A stretch of 64,000 nt of DNA from Dokdonella sp. (GTDB lineage: Bacteria > Pseudomonadota > Gammaproteobacteria > Xanthomonadales > Rhodanobacteraceae), in NCBI GenBank assembly GCA_024707225.1, contig JANQAE010000004.1:558001-622000 (forward strand), in the 5' to 3' direction. Each line of letters opens with the position of its first letter. The first letter of the stretch is position 1. The position numbers were made by a program, and so were the translations under genes. Under the pieces are notes generated by a model that was not told the origin of the DNA, did not search any database, and saw only the letters and a list, made by a program, of their open reading frames with translations. This document shows, piece by piece, positions 12,138 through 21,329 of the stretch.

Positions 12138-13157
12138 ATGACAAAGAGCGGGCCGGAACTGACAGAACCCGCGCCGATCGACGTCGCGCTGATCTGCTAT
12201 CCCGGATCGCAGGCCACGTGCATCCACGGCGTCACCGACCTGTTCACCTATGCCGACCATTTCGCACGCCGGCAGTCCTCCGCGTCGAGGACGTTCGTGC
12301 GCATCACGCATTGGCGGCCCGCGGCCGCCGGCGGCCGGCTCGAATGCGTCTTCGACAGCCGGCCCGGACCGTTCGGAACGCCGACCGTCGTCGTCGTGCC
12401 GGCCAGCCAGTTCGCGCCGATCGCGCGCGGGCACTCGCCCGAGAGCACCGCCTGGCTGGCGTCGCGGCATGCCGAAGGGGCAATCGTGGCGGCCGTGTGC
12501 GGCGGCGTGTTCGTCCTCGCCGATTCCGGCCTGCTCGCCGGGCGCCGCGCGACGACGCACTGGATGTTCGCCGACGAGCTGCGGCGCCGCCATCCGGAGC
12601 TGACGATCGAGGCCGATCGCCTGGTCATCGACGACGGCGACATTGTGACCGCCGGCGGCGTGCTGGCCTGGGCCGACATGGGCCTGAGCCTGGTCGAGCG
12701 TCTGCTCGGCACGGCCGTGATGCGGGCGACCGCCCGCTTCATGCTGATCGATCCGCCCGGCCGCGAGCAGCGCTACTACAGCGATTTCACGCCGCATCTG
12801 CGGCACGGCGACAAGGCGGTCCTCGCCGCGCAGCACTGGCTGCAAGCCCACGCGCCGGCGCCGCTCTCGCTCGCCGTCCTGGCCGGACACGCCGGGCTCG
12901 GCACACGCACGCTCCTGCGCCGCTTCGTCAAGGCCACTGGCCTGACGCCGAGCGAGTATCACCAGCGGCTGCGCATCGCGCGCAGCCGCGAACTGCTCGA
13001 ATGCACGCGTGACCCGATCGACCGGGTCGCCGCGGCCGCCGGCTACGAGGACAGCGGTGGCTTCCGCCGCAGCTTCAAGCGCCTGGTCGGCCTGTCGCCG
13101 GGCGAGTACCGGCGGCGCTTCCAGGGCAAGCGGCGGCCGCAAAGCCCGGCCGATTGA
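12138..13157 (+). CDS. GlxA-family transcriptional regulator (DJ-1/PfpI domain plus AraC HTH)
   Basis: A 339-residue regulator. The N-terminal half is a DJ-1/PfpI-like domain (IDVALICYPGSQATCIHGVTDLF) with the Cys elbow IVAAVCGGVFVLADSGLLAGR. The C-terminal half is an AraC double helix-turn-helix (SLAVLAGHAGLGTRTLLRRF, then IDRVAAAAGYEDSGGFRRSF, ending LSPGEYRRRF). The start at 12138 is supported by GGGGAGG seven bases upstream; earlier in-frame starts lack one. It is probably an activator of the divergent hydrolase genes, sensing a small ligand through the DJ-1 domain; the ligand is unknown. Confidence 0.92.
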   Translation: MTKSGPELTEPAPIDVALICYPGSQATCIHGVTDLFTYADHFARRQSSASRTFVRITHWRPAAAGGRLECVFDSRPGPFGTPTVVVVPASQFAPIARGHSPESTAWLASRHAEGAIVAAVCGGVFVLADSGLLAGRRATTHWMFADELRRRHPELTIEADRLVIDDGDIVTAGGVLAWADMGLSLVERLLGTAVMRATARFMLIDPPGREQRYYSDFTPHLRHGDKAVLAAQHWLQAHAPAPLSLAVLAGHAGLGTRTLLRRFVKATGLTPSEYHQRLRIARSRELLECTRDPIDRVAAAAGYEDSGGFRRSFKRLVGLSPGEYRRRFQGKRRPQSPAD

Positions 13158-13284
13158 GCGACCGCAGCATCAGGCCGCGGCGTCTCGCGCGATCGTGCCG
13201 CCGACCGCCGGGACCGTCGCCGCACGCCTCGGCATGCCGTTCTCGACGGTGCCGCGGGCGCGATTGCGCAGGTGATCGACGCGG

Positions 13285-13662
13285 CTACGGCCACGCGTTC
13301 GCATGCCGATCGAAGCCGTCGCGATACGGACTGCCGACACAGAAGCGCTGGCCGCTCGGCGCCTCCATGACGACCCAGTCCGCATGCTCGGCGACGATGC
13401 GGGCGCCGAGCGCCTCCATGCGTGCGACCTCGGCCGCGATCGCGTCGGTCTCGACGTCCAGATGCATGCGCGCCGCATGATCGACGCGCTGGACGATGAC
13501 CTGCACCTCGCCCGGCGGCGTCACCAGCTGAATGAAGCGTCCGCTCGCATCGGTCTCGGACGGCAGCCGATAGCCGAGCGCCGCGCTCCAGAAGCGCGCG
13601 GCCGCCCACAGGTCGTCGGCCGGGCAGTCGATGACGAGGTTTCCGAGCCGGCTCTTGTGCAT
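13285..13662 (-). CDS. VOC-family (glyoxalase-like) protein
   Basis: A 125-residue protein resembling the Glyoxalase_6 type: LGNLVIDCPADDLWAAARFWSAALGY at the N-terminus, RVDHAARMHLDVETDAIAAE in the middle and VVMEAPSGQRFCVGSP near the end. The fold fits metal- or ligand-binding VOC proteins, with no assignable substrate. It is one of three VOC proteins in the first 15 kb and is separated by 130 bases from the next one upstream, so they may or may not be co-transcribed. Confidence 0.8.
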   Translation of the reverse strand: MHKSRLGNLVIDCPADDLWAAARFWSAALGYRLPSETDASGRFIQLVTPPGEVQVIVQRVDHAARMHLDVETDAIAAEVARMEALGARIVAEHADWVVMEAPSGQRFCVGSPYRDGFDRHANAWP

Positions 13663-13792
13663 GCGTCACCCCGTTCGTCGAGTCGCCGCGGCGTCGGCAC
13701 CGCCGGTCGCGGAATCGTGTAAGACCTGATCGGCCGTCCACGAAGCGCAAGCGACCAGATCGCCTGCGAGATTCGCCGTCAGGCGGAGGGCC

Positions 13793-14203
13793 TCACCGCT
13801 GATCGGTCTGGAAGTCCGGCCGCAGGAGCTCACGCACCTGAAACACATTCCCTTCCGGATCGACCGCGTTGCAGACACGAAACCCCGGACCGTTCCACAC
13901 CTCCGCCAGCACTTCACCGCCCAATGCCGCCGCGCGCTCGCGCGCATCGGCGAGGCTCGGCACCGTGAAGAAGAACTTCAGCGCGGTGTCTTCGCGTCGC
14001 TTCGGCGGCGACGTGATCCGGATCGAGGCGGCGATCGCCGGCGGTATCGCATGCACGATCAACTGGATCGACGTGCCGTCGAGCACCGCGAGCTCGGCAT
14101 CGCCATGGACACGCCTCAGTCCGAGCAGCGAAGCGTAGAACGCCGCCAGGCGCTGGGGATCCTTGGCGTAGACGAACACGCCCTCGCGAGCGGGACCTGA
14201 CAT
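13793..14203 (-). CDS. VOC-family protein
   Basis: A 136-residue VOC protein. The opening GVFVYAKDPQRLAAFYASLLGL, the central KFFFTVPSLADARERAAALGG and the closing FRVCNAVDPEGNVFQVREL are the family hallmarks. The start at 14203 places the domain right at the N-terminus, as is usual; the open frame extends upstream into Arg-rich sequence that does not look like protein. The substrate is unknown. It lies 77 bases downstream of the cupin gene on the same strand. Confidence 0.8.
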   Translation of the reverse strand: MSGPAREGVFVYAKDPQRLAAFYASLLGLRRVHGDAELAVLDGTSIQLIVHAIPPAIAASIRITSPPKRREDTALKFFFTVPSLADARERAAALGGEVLAEVWNGPGFRVCNAVDPEGNVFQVRELLRPDFQTDQR

Positions 14204-14280
14204 GCGTGCCTCGGTGCGCGGATTGCCGACCGGCAGTCTAGCGACGGCACCGGACCGGCGCCATCGACTTGGCGGCACGC

Positions 14281-14655
14281 CTACACCCACACATCGTTCG
14301 GTGCCGTGTATGCACCGCCGGCCTCGCCGGTGTTGATGACGCCGCGCGGCTCGACCAGCATGACCGAGCACTCACCGGTGGCGACCGGCCGATGCTCGAC
14401 ACCCCTGCCGACGACGCACAGCTCGCCGGCCTTCAGCGGCACGACGCCGTCGCGGAACTCGATCGCCATCTCGCCGTCGATCACGATGAAGACCTCGTCG
14501 GTGTCGGCATGCGCGTGCCAGACGAACTCGCCCTGGATCTTGACGAGCTTGAACTGGTAGTCGTTCATCTCGGCGATCACGCGCGGCGACCAGTGCTCGC
14601 CGAATCGCGCGAGCTTGTCCTTGAGGTTGATGGCGGCAGGCGGCATGGCGGTCAT
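14281..14655 (-). CDS. Single-domain cupin protein
   Basis: A 124-residue cupin. The metal-site motif is visible as [24 protein letters not shown] (two His and a Glu), and the second motif region as [13 protein letters not shown]. The N-terminus [29 protein letters not shown] is typical of a widespread bacterial family of small cupins, probably dioxygenase-like or sugar-binding; none is assigned with certainty. An in-frame ATG at 14646 is an alternative start. It is the first of three small minus-strand genes running to 13285. Confidence 0.85.
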   Translation of the reverse strand: MTAMPPAAINLKDKLARFGEHWSPRVIAEMNDYQFKLVKIQGEFVWHAHADTDEVFIVIDGEMAIEFRDGVVPLKAGELCVVGRGVEHRPVATGECSVMLVEPRGVINTGEAGGAYTAPNDVWV

Positions 14656-14859
14656 CGTGTCCAGATGGCCGTTCCGGCCGGATCGTCTGATTACACCAGC
14701 CGGACGATGCGGTCGAGTGCCGATCCGCGGACGATACCCCGTCGCCCGCAGGCACGACCGCATGGCTGCGACTGCGCGCCGGTGATGCACCGTCGGCGTT
14801 CGGCCGGCGCGCAAGCGATGCAGGGCCGCTGCGCGCTTCGGCCCGCGGGCACGCGGTTG

Positions 14860-16353
14860 CTAGCCTGACCTGGCGAACACGATCCGGTCGAAGACCAGCG
14901 CCTTGACCTGTCCTTCCGCCACCTCGAACGCAGCGAACTCGCCCGAGTTGGGCACCCATTCGATGCGGACCTGATCGCGCTGCTCGGCGCCGGTCGCGGT
15001 CCCCGCAAGGCGCCCCCAGCGCAGCACCGGCCGTTGCGCAGCGTCCAGCGTGACCGTGATCTCGCCGAGGGCGGCGTGCGCATACGTGCCGACGTAGCGC
15101 TCGCGCGGCAGCGACAGATTGAAGGCACGCGATGCGATGCCGCTGCGCTGCTCGGCCACTTTCGCGCGCAGCGCAGCCGCCTTGCCTTCGAGCTCGGCGA
15201 AGCGGCGTGCCGATGTCGCCTCCAGGTCCGGCTCGTCGAGCAGCACGCCGTAGACGTAGTCGGCGATCAGATTGGTCAGTTGCGCACCGAGCACATCGTC
15301 GTTGTTGAGCACGACCAGCCCGATCCCGGCTTCCGGCATGAACGACAGATGCGCGTGGAAGCCCGCGAAGCCGCCGAAGTGGTGCAGCATCGGCCGACCC
15401 TTGTAGGTACCGGTGTACCAGCCCCAGGCGTAACCGGATCGCTCGAAGTCCAGATACTTCGACGACACGGCAGCCTGCGGCCGATGCGAGCGCGCGATCA
15501 CGGCCGGTGCGATCGGACCGTCGACATCGGCCGCCAGCTGCGCGATCAGGAACCGCGCCAGATCCGGTGCCGTCGACAGCAGACCGCCGGCGGCATGCAT
15601 CGTCGGGTCGGACTTGGTCAGGTACAGCGGCTCGGCGGTCCGAACGCCCGCGAACGAGTACGGCCTGGCCAGCGGCCAGCCGGCCGCCTCGGCCCGGCTG
15701 ACCGACGCGGTCGTATGGCGCATGCCGAGCGGCTCGAAGATCGCCCGCTCGAGCTGGCGCTGCCATGGCGTCGCGTCGCGCTGGTCCATCCAGACGCTGA
15801 GGATGTTGTAGCCGACGTTCGTGTACTTGAACGTGCCGTGCGCCGCCTCCGCGTCCGGCGCCGCCAGCGCGACCAGGGCCCGCCGCGAGCGCGCGTCGTG
15901 CACGCCGCTGAACGCCGTCGCCCAGACCAGCGGCGGATCGTCGATGCCCGAGGTATGCGTCAGCAGATCGCGCGCCGTGACCGCAGCGGCATCGAAACCG
16001 GCGAAGCGAAGGTCCGGAAACAGCTGCTGCAGCGACGTCGACATGTCGAGCGCACCATCCGCCTCCTTCAACAGCGCATTGAGCGCGAAGAACGGCTTGG
16101 TCGCCGACGCGATGTAGAACGACGTATCGCGCGTGACCGGCAGGCGCTTGCCGATGTCGGCATAGCCCAGATACGCCTCGTAGACGACCTGCCCGTCCTT
16201 GACGACGGCAATCGCGGTGCCGAACGGATGTGCGGTCACGTCTTTCGTGTGCCGGACCAAGTCGGTCAGAGGCGTGAGGTCAGACGTGGCGCTATCCGCC
16301 GCGACGGCCAACGAGGCAACGGTGCTCAACATACAGGCAAGAAAAGATTTCAT
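14860..16353 (-). CDS. Secreted serine hydrolase, class C beta-lactamase/penicillin-binding family (S12)
   Basis: A 497-residue exported protein. A signal peptide (MKSFLACMLSTVASLAVAA) leads into the S12 domain: the nucleophile motif SATK in FYIASATKPFF, the YxN motif in FKYTNVGYN, and HFGG in place of the KTG box (LHHFGGFAGF). The last 130 residues form an extra C-terminal domain of the kind found in D-amino-acid esterases and EstB-like enzymes. It may hydrolyse esters, D-peptides or beta-lactams; antibiotic resistance should not be assumed. The ATG at 16353 has AGGAG ten bases upstream. Confidence 0.87.
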   Translation of the reverse strand: MKSFLACMLSTVASLAVAADSATSDLTPLTDLVRHTKDVTAHPFGTAIAVVKDGQVVYEAYLGYADIGKRLPVTRDTSFYIASATKPFFALNALLKEADGALDMSTSLQQLFPDLRFAGFDAAAVTARDLLTHTSGIDDPPLVWATAFSGVHDARSRRALVALAAPDAEAAHGTFKYTNVGYNILSVWMDQRDATPWQRQLERAIFEPLGMRHTTASVSRAEAAGWPLARPYSFAGVRTAEPLYLTKSDPTMHAAGGLLSTAPDLARFLIAQLAADVDGPIAPAVIARSHRPQAAVSSKYLDFERSGYAWGWYTGTYKGRPMLHHFGGFAGFHAHLSFMPEAGIGLVVLNNDDVLGAQLTNLIADYVYGVLLDEPDLEATSARRFAELEGKAAALRAKVAEQRSGIASRAFNLSLPRERYVGTYAHAALGEITVTLDAAQRPVLRWGRLAGTATGAEQRDQVRIEWVPNSGEFAAFEVAEGQVKALVFDRIVFARSG

Positions 16354-16470
16354 CGGCACTCGACTCCTGAACGCCGATAGAGATGCGACCGATGGGCGAC
16401 CGGTTGCAGGCGGCGCTTGCCGCAAACCTGCTCACCCTTGACCGATTGCAGTTGCAGCGCTACGGAGCCT

Positions 16471-16956
16471 TCATAACCGCATCCCCAACCAGATCACGAT
16501 CTCAGTTGAAGTGGATACGATCGGCGTGAGTACACGCAGCCAGAACGAGTCAGACTCCACCGAGCGCTCGGCATGATCCCTGCGCACCGTTTCGTCATCG
16601 ATGATGGCGGTGATAGCCGTCACGGCATCTGTGTCCACGCCGCGCAACGTGATCAGCTGCCGCTCCAGATGACGAAGCACGACGCGCTCGACGGCGGCGG
16701 TTGTTGCGGCAATGGCCTTGGCGCCGAGCAATCCGGTCAAGAGACCCAACACCCAGCCACCGAGAGCACACAGTCCGTAGCTTCGGCAGCGACGGCAACG
16801 CCTGCGCTCGAGTTCTGCAGAGAAGATCGCACGGTGATGCTGCTCGTGTTCACAGAAAAGCCGCAGTTGAGGAACCATGGCCGGCGCGGCCCAGCGCGCC
16901 ATGAAGATCTGTCCGCGGTAGATGCTGACCGCGCCGCTTTCACCGGCGTGGCTCAC
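16471..16956 (-). CDS. Coq7-like di-iron protein (demethoxyubiquinone hydroxylase family), divergent
   Basis: A 161-residue protein starting at a GTG. It keeps the Coq7 hallmarks: HAGESGAVSIYRGQ at the very N-terminus (first Glu ligand), a second helix with CEHEQHH (Glu and His), the family block YGLCALGGWVLGLLTGLLG and AVERVVLRHLERQL (Glu). In the last helix the expected ExxH reads E-T-V-R (DDETVRRDH), so one His ligand seems replaced by Arg. A TGA stands four codons before the GTG, so the N-terminus is unusually short. It may be a divergent or non-catalytic member. It is orphan here, with no other ubiquinone genes nearby. Confidence 0.75.
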   Translation of the reverse strand: MSHAGESGAVSIYRGQIFMARWAAPAMVPQLRLFCEHEQHHRAIFSAELERRRCRRCRSYGLCALGGWVLGLLTGLLGAKAIAATTAAVERVVLRHLERQLITLRGVDTDAVTAITAIIDDETVRRDHAERSVESDSFWLRVLTPIVSTSTEIVIWLGMRL

Positions 16957-17227
16957 CTTAGGGCGTGGCGGTCAGGGCGTGGCTGCCGACCAGCACGACG
17001 AACAGGGAGCTGAGGATCATGGTCGTATCTCGATGGGAAACCGATGCCACGATGCCCGGCGGCACGTCCGTCACGGAACTCCATGCCGACGGGTCTGGAC
17101 CACCGACGACAGTCAGGGGGCGTTCTGCGACCCGCTGCGGATTTCCCTGCACCGCGCTCCGGCGGCGCCGTCGATACGCGGTCGGCGGCTCGACCGGATC
17201 GCGCCACCACGCCCGGAAACGCGTGAC

Positions 17228-17711
17228 TCAGCCAGCCGCTCCCATGCGATTGGCCATACACGAGAAGCAGCCACGCTTGGCATTGTGCAGATGGACGTAG
17301 GCGATCTTCGCATCGGAGAAGGAGTCCTCCAGCCATCCGGCGACCGCCGTGCCTTCGCAGACGGCCGCATCCACCATGCAATGCGACGCGTCGTAGGCCC
17401 GCAGTGACATGAGTCGCTGCGCGACGGTAGGGCGGCACGGCCCCGCCCGGCAGCACACGCCGGTGCGCACCGCGCCGTACGAAGATCGGGCCGGATGCGC
17501 GGTACGGGGATGCTGCCGGCTGGTGCTCGTAGGAGAGCAGCAGCAGTTCTTCACCGAACGCTGCGTCCTGCAGGCTGACCCGGCACGGAAAGCCGAAGTC
17601 GGCATCGGCCGTCACGCGCGCGACACCGAGTCCGCCCAGTTCCTGATCGGACAACTCGAAAAGCGGCTCGAAACGATCGTAAGCGAGCCCGGAAAGCTGA
17701 AAGCGCGACAT
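17228..17711 (-). pseudogene. DUF1203 protein gene, frameshifted
   Basis: Reading from the ATG at 17711 (AAGGAG eight bases upstream) gives the DUF1203 N-terminus (FQLSGLAYDRFEPLFELSDQ, then FGFPCRVSLQDA and ASGPIFVRRGA). The C-terminal half of the same family (RLMSLRAYDASHCMVDAAV, ending YVHLHNAKRGCFSCMANR) lies in another frame and ends at 17228. The switch is near 17425-17435 and is repaired by removing one base, giving 160 residues, the usual family length. Either the gene is recently inactivated or the sequence has an error. Function is unknown; the C-terminal HNAKxGC block is the family signature. Confidence 0.8.
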
Positions 17712-17810
17712 CGGACGCTCCTTGCGCACGGGAGCGCCATGATCGGCGATGTCTGCTGCGCCGGCTCGCCGGATTCGGCTGCGTCAGTGCGACGCTCGAC
17801 GAGTCCGGCA

Positions 17811-17842
17811 AGAAGAACGCGCCCATCGGGGCGCGTTCTTCT
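17811..17842 (-). terminator. Strong intrinsic terminator after ahpF, possibly bidirectional
   Basis: A perfect 14-bp stem (AGAAGAACGCGCCC with its exact complement) and a 4-base loop lie 49 bases past the ahpF stop. Each strand ends in GTTCTTCT, so it may stop transcription both ways. Confidence 0.8.
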
Positions 17843-17890
17843 GAACGACCGGGCGCGAATCGACGCCGGCGCGTGCCGGCGCCTTCCGGA

Positions 17891-19467
17891 TCACGCCGCC
17901 TTGGCCTGATCGGTCGCCGGCGCGCTGCTGCGGATCAGATAGTCGAACGCACTCAGCGCGGCCTTGGATCCTTCACCCATCGCGATGACGATCTGCTTGT
18001 ACGGTACGGTCGTGCAGTCGCCGGCCGCGAAGACGCCGGGGACCGAGGTCTGGCGCGGTCGTCGACGATGATCTCGCCGCGCGGCGACAGCTCGACCACG
18101 CCCTTGAGCCACTCGGTGTTCGGCAGCAGGCCGATCTGCACGAAGATGCCTTCGAGCGGCACCGTGTGCGCATCACCGCTCGGGCGGTCCTTGTAGACCA
18201 GGCCGGTGACCCGCTGGCCGTCGCCGAGCACCTCGGTGGTCTGCGCCGAGACGATCACCTTCACGTTGGGCAGGCTGCGCAGCTTGCGCTGCAGCACCTC
18301 GTCGGCGCGCAGCTGGCTGTCGAACTCGATCAGCGTCACATGCGCGACGATGCCGGCGAGGTCGATCGCAGCCTCGACGCCGGAGTTGCCGCCGCCGATC
18401 ACCGCGACGCGCTTGCCCTTGAACAGCGGGCCGTCGCAGTGCGGGCAGTAGGCCACGCCCTTGTTGCGGTACTCGTTCTCGCCCGGCACGTGCATCTGGC
18501 GCCAGCGCGCGCCGGTCGACAGGATCACCGTGCGCGATTTCAACGAAGCGCCGCTGGCCAGCTTGACCTCGATCAGCTCGCCGGGAATCAGTTGCTCGGC
18601 GCGCTGCAGGTTCATGACGTCGACCTCGTACTGGCGCACATGCTGCTCGAGCTGCGCGGCAAGCTTCGGCCCCTCGGTCTCCTGGACCGAAATGAAGTTC
18701 TCGATGCCCATCGTGTCGAGCACCTGGCCGCCGAAACGCTCGGCCGCGACGCCGGTGACGATGCCCTTGCGCGCGGCGTAGATCGCCGCGGCCGCGCCGG
18801 CCGGACCGCCGCCGACGACGAGCACGTCGAACGCCGGCTTGGCGTCGATCTTGCGCGCCTCGCGCTCGACCGCGCCGGTGTCCAGCCGCGCGAGGATTTC
18901 CTCCACGCCCATGCGGCCCTGCGCGAAGGTCTCGCCGTTGAGGAACACGGTCGGCACCGACATCACCTGGCGGCGGTCGACCTCGTCCTGGAACAGCGCG
19001 CCGTCGATCGCGACGTGCCGGATCTTCGGGTTCAGCACGGCCATCAGGTTCAGCGCCTGGACCACGTCCGGGCAGTTCTGGCAGCTCAGCGAGAAATAGG
19101 TCTCGAAGCGGTAGTCGCCGTCGAGGTGGCGGACCTGCTCGATGACGTCCTGCGCGAGCTTGGACGGATGACCGCCCACCTGCAGCAGGGCCAGCACCAG
19201 CGAGGTGAATTCGTGACCCATCGGGATGCCGGCGAAGCGCAGCGCGATCTCGCCGCCGGGCCGGTTGATCGAGAACGAGGGCGTGCGCTCGTCGCCGCCG
19301 CGATGCTCGATCAGCGTGATCTTGTCCGACAGCGAGACGATGTCCTGCAGCAGCCCCTGCATTTCGCGGGACTTGTCGCTGTCGTCGAGGGAGGCCGTGA
19401 TCTCGATCGGCTGCGTGACCCGCTCGAGGTAGGCCTTCAACTGGGTTTTGAGATCGGCGTCCAACAT
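17891..19467 (-). pseudogene. ahpF: Alkyl hydroperoxide reductase subunit F, interrupted by one frameshift
   Basis: AhpF passes electrons from NADH through FAD and two CxxC pairs to AhpC for peroxide removal. Visible parts: the N-terminal thioredoxin-like domains with [12 protein letters not shown], the FAD motif [17 protein letters not shown], the NAD motif [13 protein letters not shown] and the second redox pair in [11 protein letters not shown]. Near 18055 the frame is lost after GEIIVDDR; the rest ([19 protein letters not shown]) continues in another frame to 17891. Adding one base restores a 525-residue protein of normal length. The start at 19467 has GGAG nine bases upstream. In a gene this conserved, a sequencing error is likely. 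It lies downstream of ahpC on the same strand. Confidence 0.9.
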
Positions 19468-19569
19468 GGCGGTACTCCGGTTGCATGCGCGCTCGCGGCG
19501 CGGTCGGTGACGGTCGACGCGGCGGCGGGGCCGCAGGCGGGATCGCCTCACGTCGTGGGGAATCGGTGG

Positions 19570-19597
19570 CCGCCGCTCCGGCGTGGCGGAGCGGCGG
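19570..19597 (-). other. GC-rich hairpin between ahpC and ahpF
   Basis: A perfect 11-bp inverted repeat (CCGCCGCTCCG with CGGAGCGGCGG) and 6-base loop sit in the 192-base ahpC-ahpF gap. There is no T-run, so it is more likely an mRNA-stabilising or attenuating structure than a full terminator. It could explain higher AhpC than AhpF levels. Confidence 0.6.
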
Positions 19598-19659
19598 CGG
19601 GTCCTGCGAAAAACTCCCCTGGCTGGCGTCGGCTGGCTGTCGGGGGAGAGCGAAACGGT

Positions 19660-20223
19660 TTAGATCTTGCCGACCAGATCCAGCGAGGGCTTCAGCGTCT
19701 GCGCGCCTTCCTGCCACTTGGCCGGGCAGACCTCACCCGGGTGCGAGGCGACATACTGCGCGGCCTTGACCTTGCGCAGCAGCTCGGAGGCGTCGCGGCC
19801 GATGCCGTTGTCGTGGACCTCCAGCACCTTGATGACGCCCTCGGGATTGATCACGAAGGTACCGCGCAGGGCCAGTCCCTCTTCCTCGATCAGCACCTCG
19901 AAGTTGCGCGACAGCGTGGCGGTCGGGTCGCCGACCAGCGGATACTGGACCTTCTTGATCGCCTCGGAGGTGTCGTGCCAGGCCTTGTGCGCGAAATGGG
20001 TGTCGGTCGACACGCCGTAGACCTCCACGCCCAGCTTCTGGAACTCGGCGTAATGATCGGCCAGGTCCTCCAGCTCGGTCGGACAGACGAACGTGAAGTC
20101 GGCCGGGTAGAACACCACGACGGACCACTTGCCCTTCAGGGTGGCATCGCTGACTTCGACGAACTTGCCGTTGTGGTAGGCCTGGGCCTTGAACGGCTTG
20201 ATGACAGTGTTGATCAAGGACAT
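19660..20223 (-). CDS. ahpC: Alkyl hydroperoxide reductase subunit C (2-Cys peroxiredoxin)
   Basis: A 187-residue typical 2-Cys peroxiredoxin that reduces hydrogen peroxide and organic peroxides in the cytoplasm. The peroxidatic Cys is in [19 protein letters not shown] and the resolving Cys in [12 protein letters not shown] near the C-terminus. The arms [12 protein letters not shown] and [14 protein letters not shown] match AhpC rather than other peroxiredoxins. The ATG at 20223 has AAGGA eight bases upstream. It is the first gene of the ahpC-ahpF unit and is divergent from epmA with 136 bases between the starts. Confidence 0.97.
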   Translation of the reverse strand: MSLINTVIKPFKAQAYHNGKFVEVSDATLKGKWSVVVFYPADFTFVCPTELEDLADHYAEFQKLGVEVYGVSTDTHFAHKAWHDTSEAIKKVQYPLVGDPTATLSRNFEVLIEEEGLALRGTFVINPEGVIKVLEVHDNGIGRDASELLRKVKAAQYVASHPGEVCPAKWQEGAQTLKPSLDLVGKI

Positions 20224-20278
20224 GGTGGATTCCTTCGGTTGGGGTGAAAACGCCGTGCATGTTAGTGCAGTGCAGCGG

Positions 20279-20325
20279 CATAGGAAAATTGATTGATGGG
20301 ATTGCGATGATTGATGGTGCCTATG
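20279..20325. promoter_or_regulatory. Repeat-rich divergent ahpC/epmA control region
   Basis: CATAGG (20279-20284) and CCTATG (20320-20325) form an inverted repeat around two exact copies of GATTGATGG (20291-20299 and 20309-20317, 18 bp apart). The region is AT-rich relative to its surroundings. It does not match the OxyR four-box spacing. Confidence 0.45.
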
Positions 20326-20359
20326 ACAAGGCCGCGACGCGGCCCGGCGGAAGACCGCG

Positions 20360-21322
20360 ATGAGCGGCCCGACGCTGCGCGAGGCGCTGGTCCTGCGCGC
20401 CGCGCTGTATCGGCTGATCCGCGACTTCTTCGCCGGGCGCGGCGTGCTCGAGGTCGAGACGCCGATGCTCTCGGAGGCCGGCAACACCGAGCCCAACATC
20501 GAGAGCTTCAAGACCGCTTTCAATGGCCCGGCGGCCGCGCGGTCGGGACCGCGCTGGCTGCGCACCTCGCCGGAATATCCGCTCAAGCGCCTGCTCGCCG
20601 CCGGCGTCGGCGACTGCTATGAGCTCGGCCGGGTGTTCCGCAACGGCGAGGCCGGCCGCCGCCACAATCCCGAGTTCACGATGCTGGAGTGGTACCGCAT
20701 CGGCTGGGATCACCTCGGCCTGATCGAGGAGACCGTGGCCCTGGTGCAGGCTGCCCTGGCGATGGTCGGGCGGACCGCGACGCTGCGCTCGCTGACCTAC
20801 CGCGAGCTGTTCGTCCAGGCGCTGGCGCTGGACCCGTTCGAGGCGCCGGTCGAGGACCTTGGCGTGCCGCTGGCCGGCTTCGGCATCCGCGGCGAGGGCC
20901 TGACGCGCGAGGACTGGCTGGACCTGCTGATCACGCACCGGATCGAGCCGGCCTTCACGCCCGACCAGATCACCGTGGTGCGCGACTGGCCGGCCAGCCA
21001 GTGCGCGCTGGCGCGGATCCGCCCCGGCACGCCGCCGGTCGCCGAGCGCTTCGAGCTGTACCTGGGCAGCTACGAACTGGCCAACGGCTATCACGAGCTG
21101 ACCGACGCGGCCGAGCAGCGCGCGCGCTTCGAGCACGACCTGGCGCGCCGCCGCCAGCGCGGCCAGGCCGAGCCGCCGATCGACGAGCGCCTGCTGGCCG
21201 CGCTCGGCGAAGGCCTGCCGGCCTGCGCCGGCGTCGCGCTCGGCATCGAGCGCCTGCTGATGCAGCTGGCCGGCACCGACGACATCCGCCGCGTGCTGGC
21301 GTTCGCGTTCGCCGAGGCATGA
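20360..21322 (+). CDS. epmA: Elongation factor P--(R)-beta-lysine ligase
   Basis: A 320-residue class II lysyl-tRNA-synthetase-like enzyme without an anticodon-binding domain; it attaches (R)-beta-lysine to EF-P, which helps ribosomes pass polyproline stretches. Class II motif 1 is around [20 protein letters not shown], motif 2 is [21 protein letters not shown]-like, and motif 3 is [15 protein letters not shown]. The length and lack of an N-terminal OB domain separate it from LysS. efp and epmB are not in the window. It overlaps nothing and converges on the MFS gene with an 8-base gap. Confidence 0.93.
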   Translation: MSGPTLREALVLRAALYRLIRDFFAGRGVLEVETPMLSEAGNTEPNIESFKTAFNGPAAARSGPRWLRTSPEYPLKRLLAAGVGDCYELGRVFRNGEAGRRHNPEFTMLEWYRIGWDHLGLIEETVALVQAALAMVGRTATLRSLTYRELFVQALALDPFEAPVEDLGVPLAGFGIRGEGLTREDWLDLLITHRIEPAFTPDQITVVRDWPASQCALARIRPGTPPVAERFELYLGSYELANGYHELTDAAEQRARFEHDLARRRQRGQAEPPIDERLLAALGEGLPACAGVALGIERLLMQLAGTDDIRRVLAFAFAEA

Positions 21323-21329
21323 ACGGGCG

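Noticed and set aside
16958-17152. A small minus-strand frame ending in a hydrophobic segment (MILSSLFVVLVGSHALTATP) before the Coq7-like gene.
   Set aside because: The short hydrophobic end could be a leader, but there is no ribosome site and the upstream part has no protein-like features.
20279-20325. Possible OxyR site between ahpC and epmA.
   Set aside because: ATAG and CTAT outer boxes are present, but the spacing is 45 bp overall instead of 37 and the inner boxes are missing.
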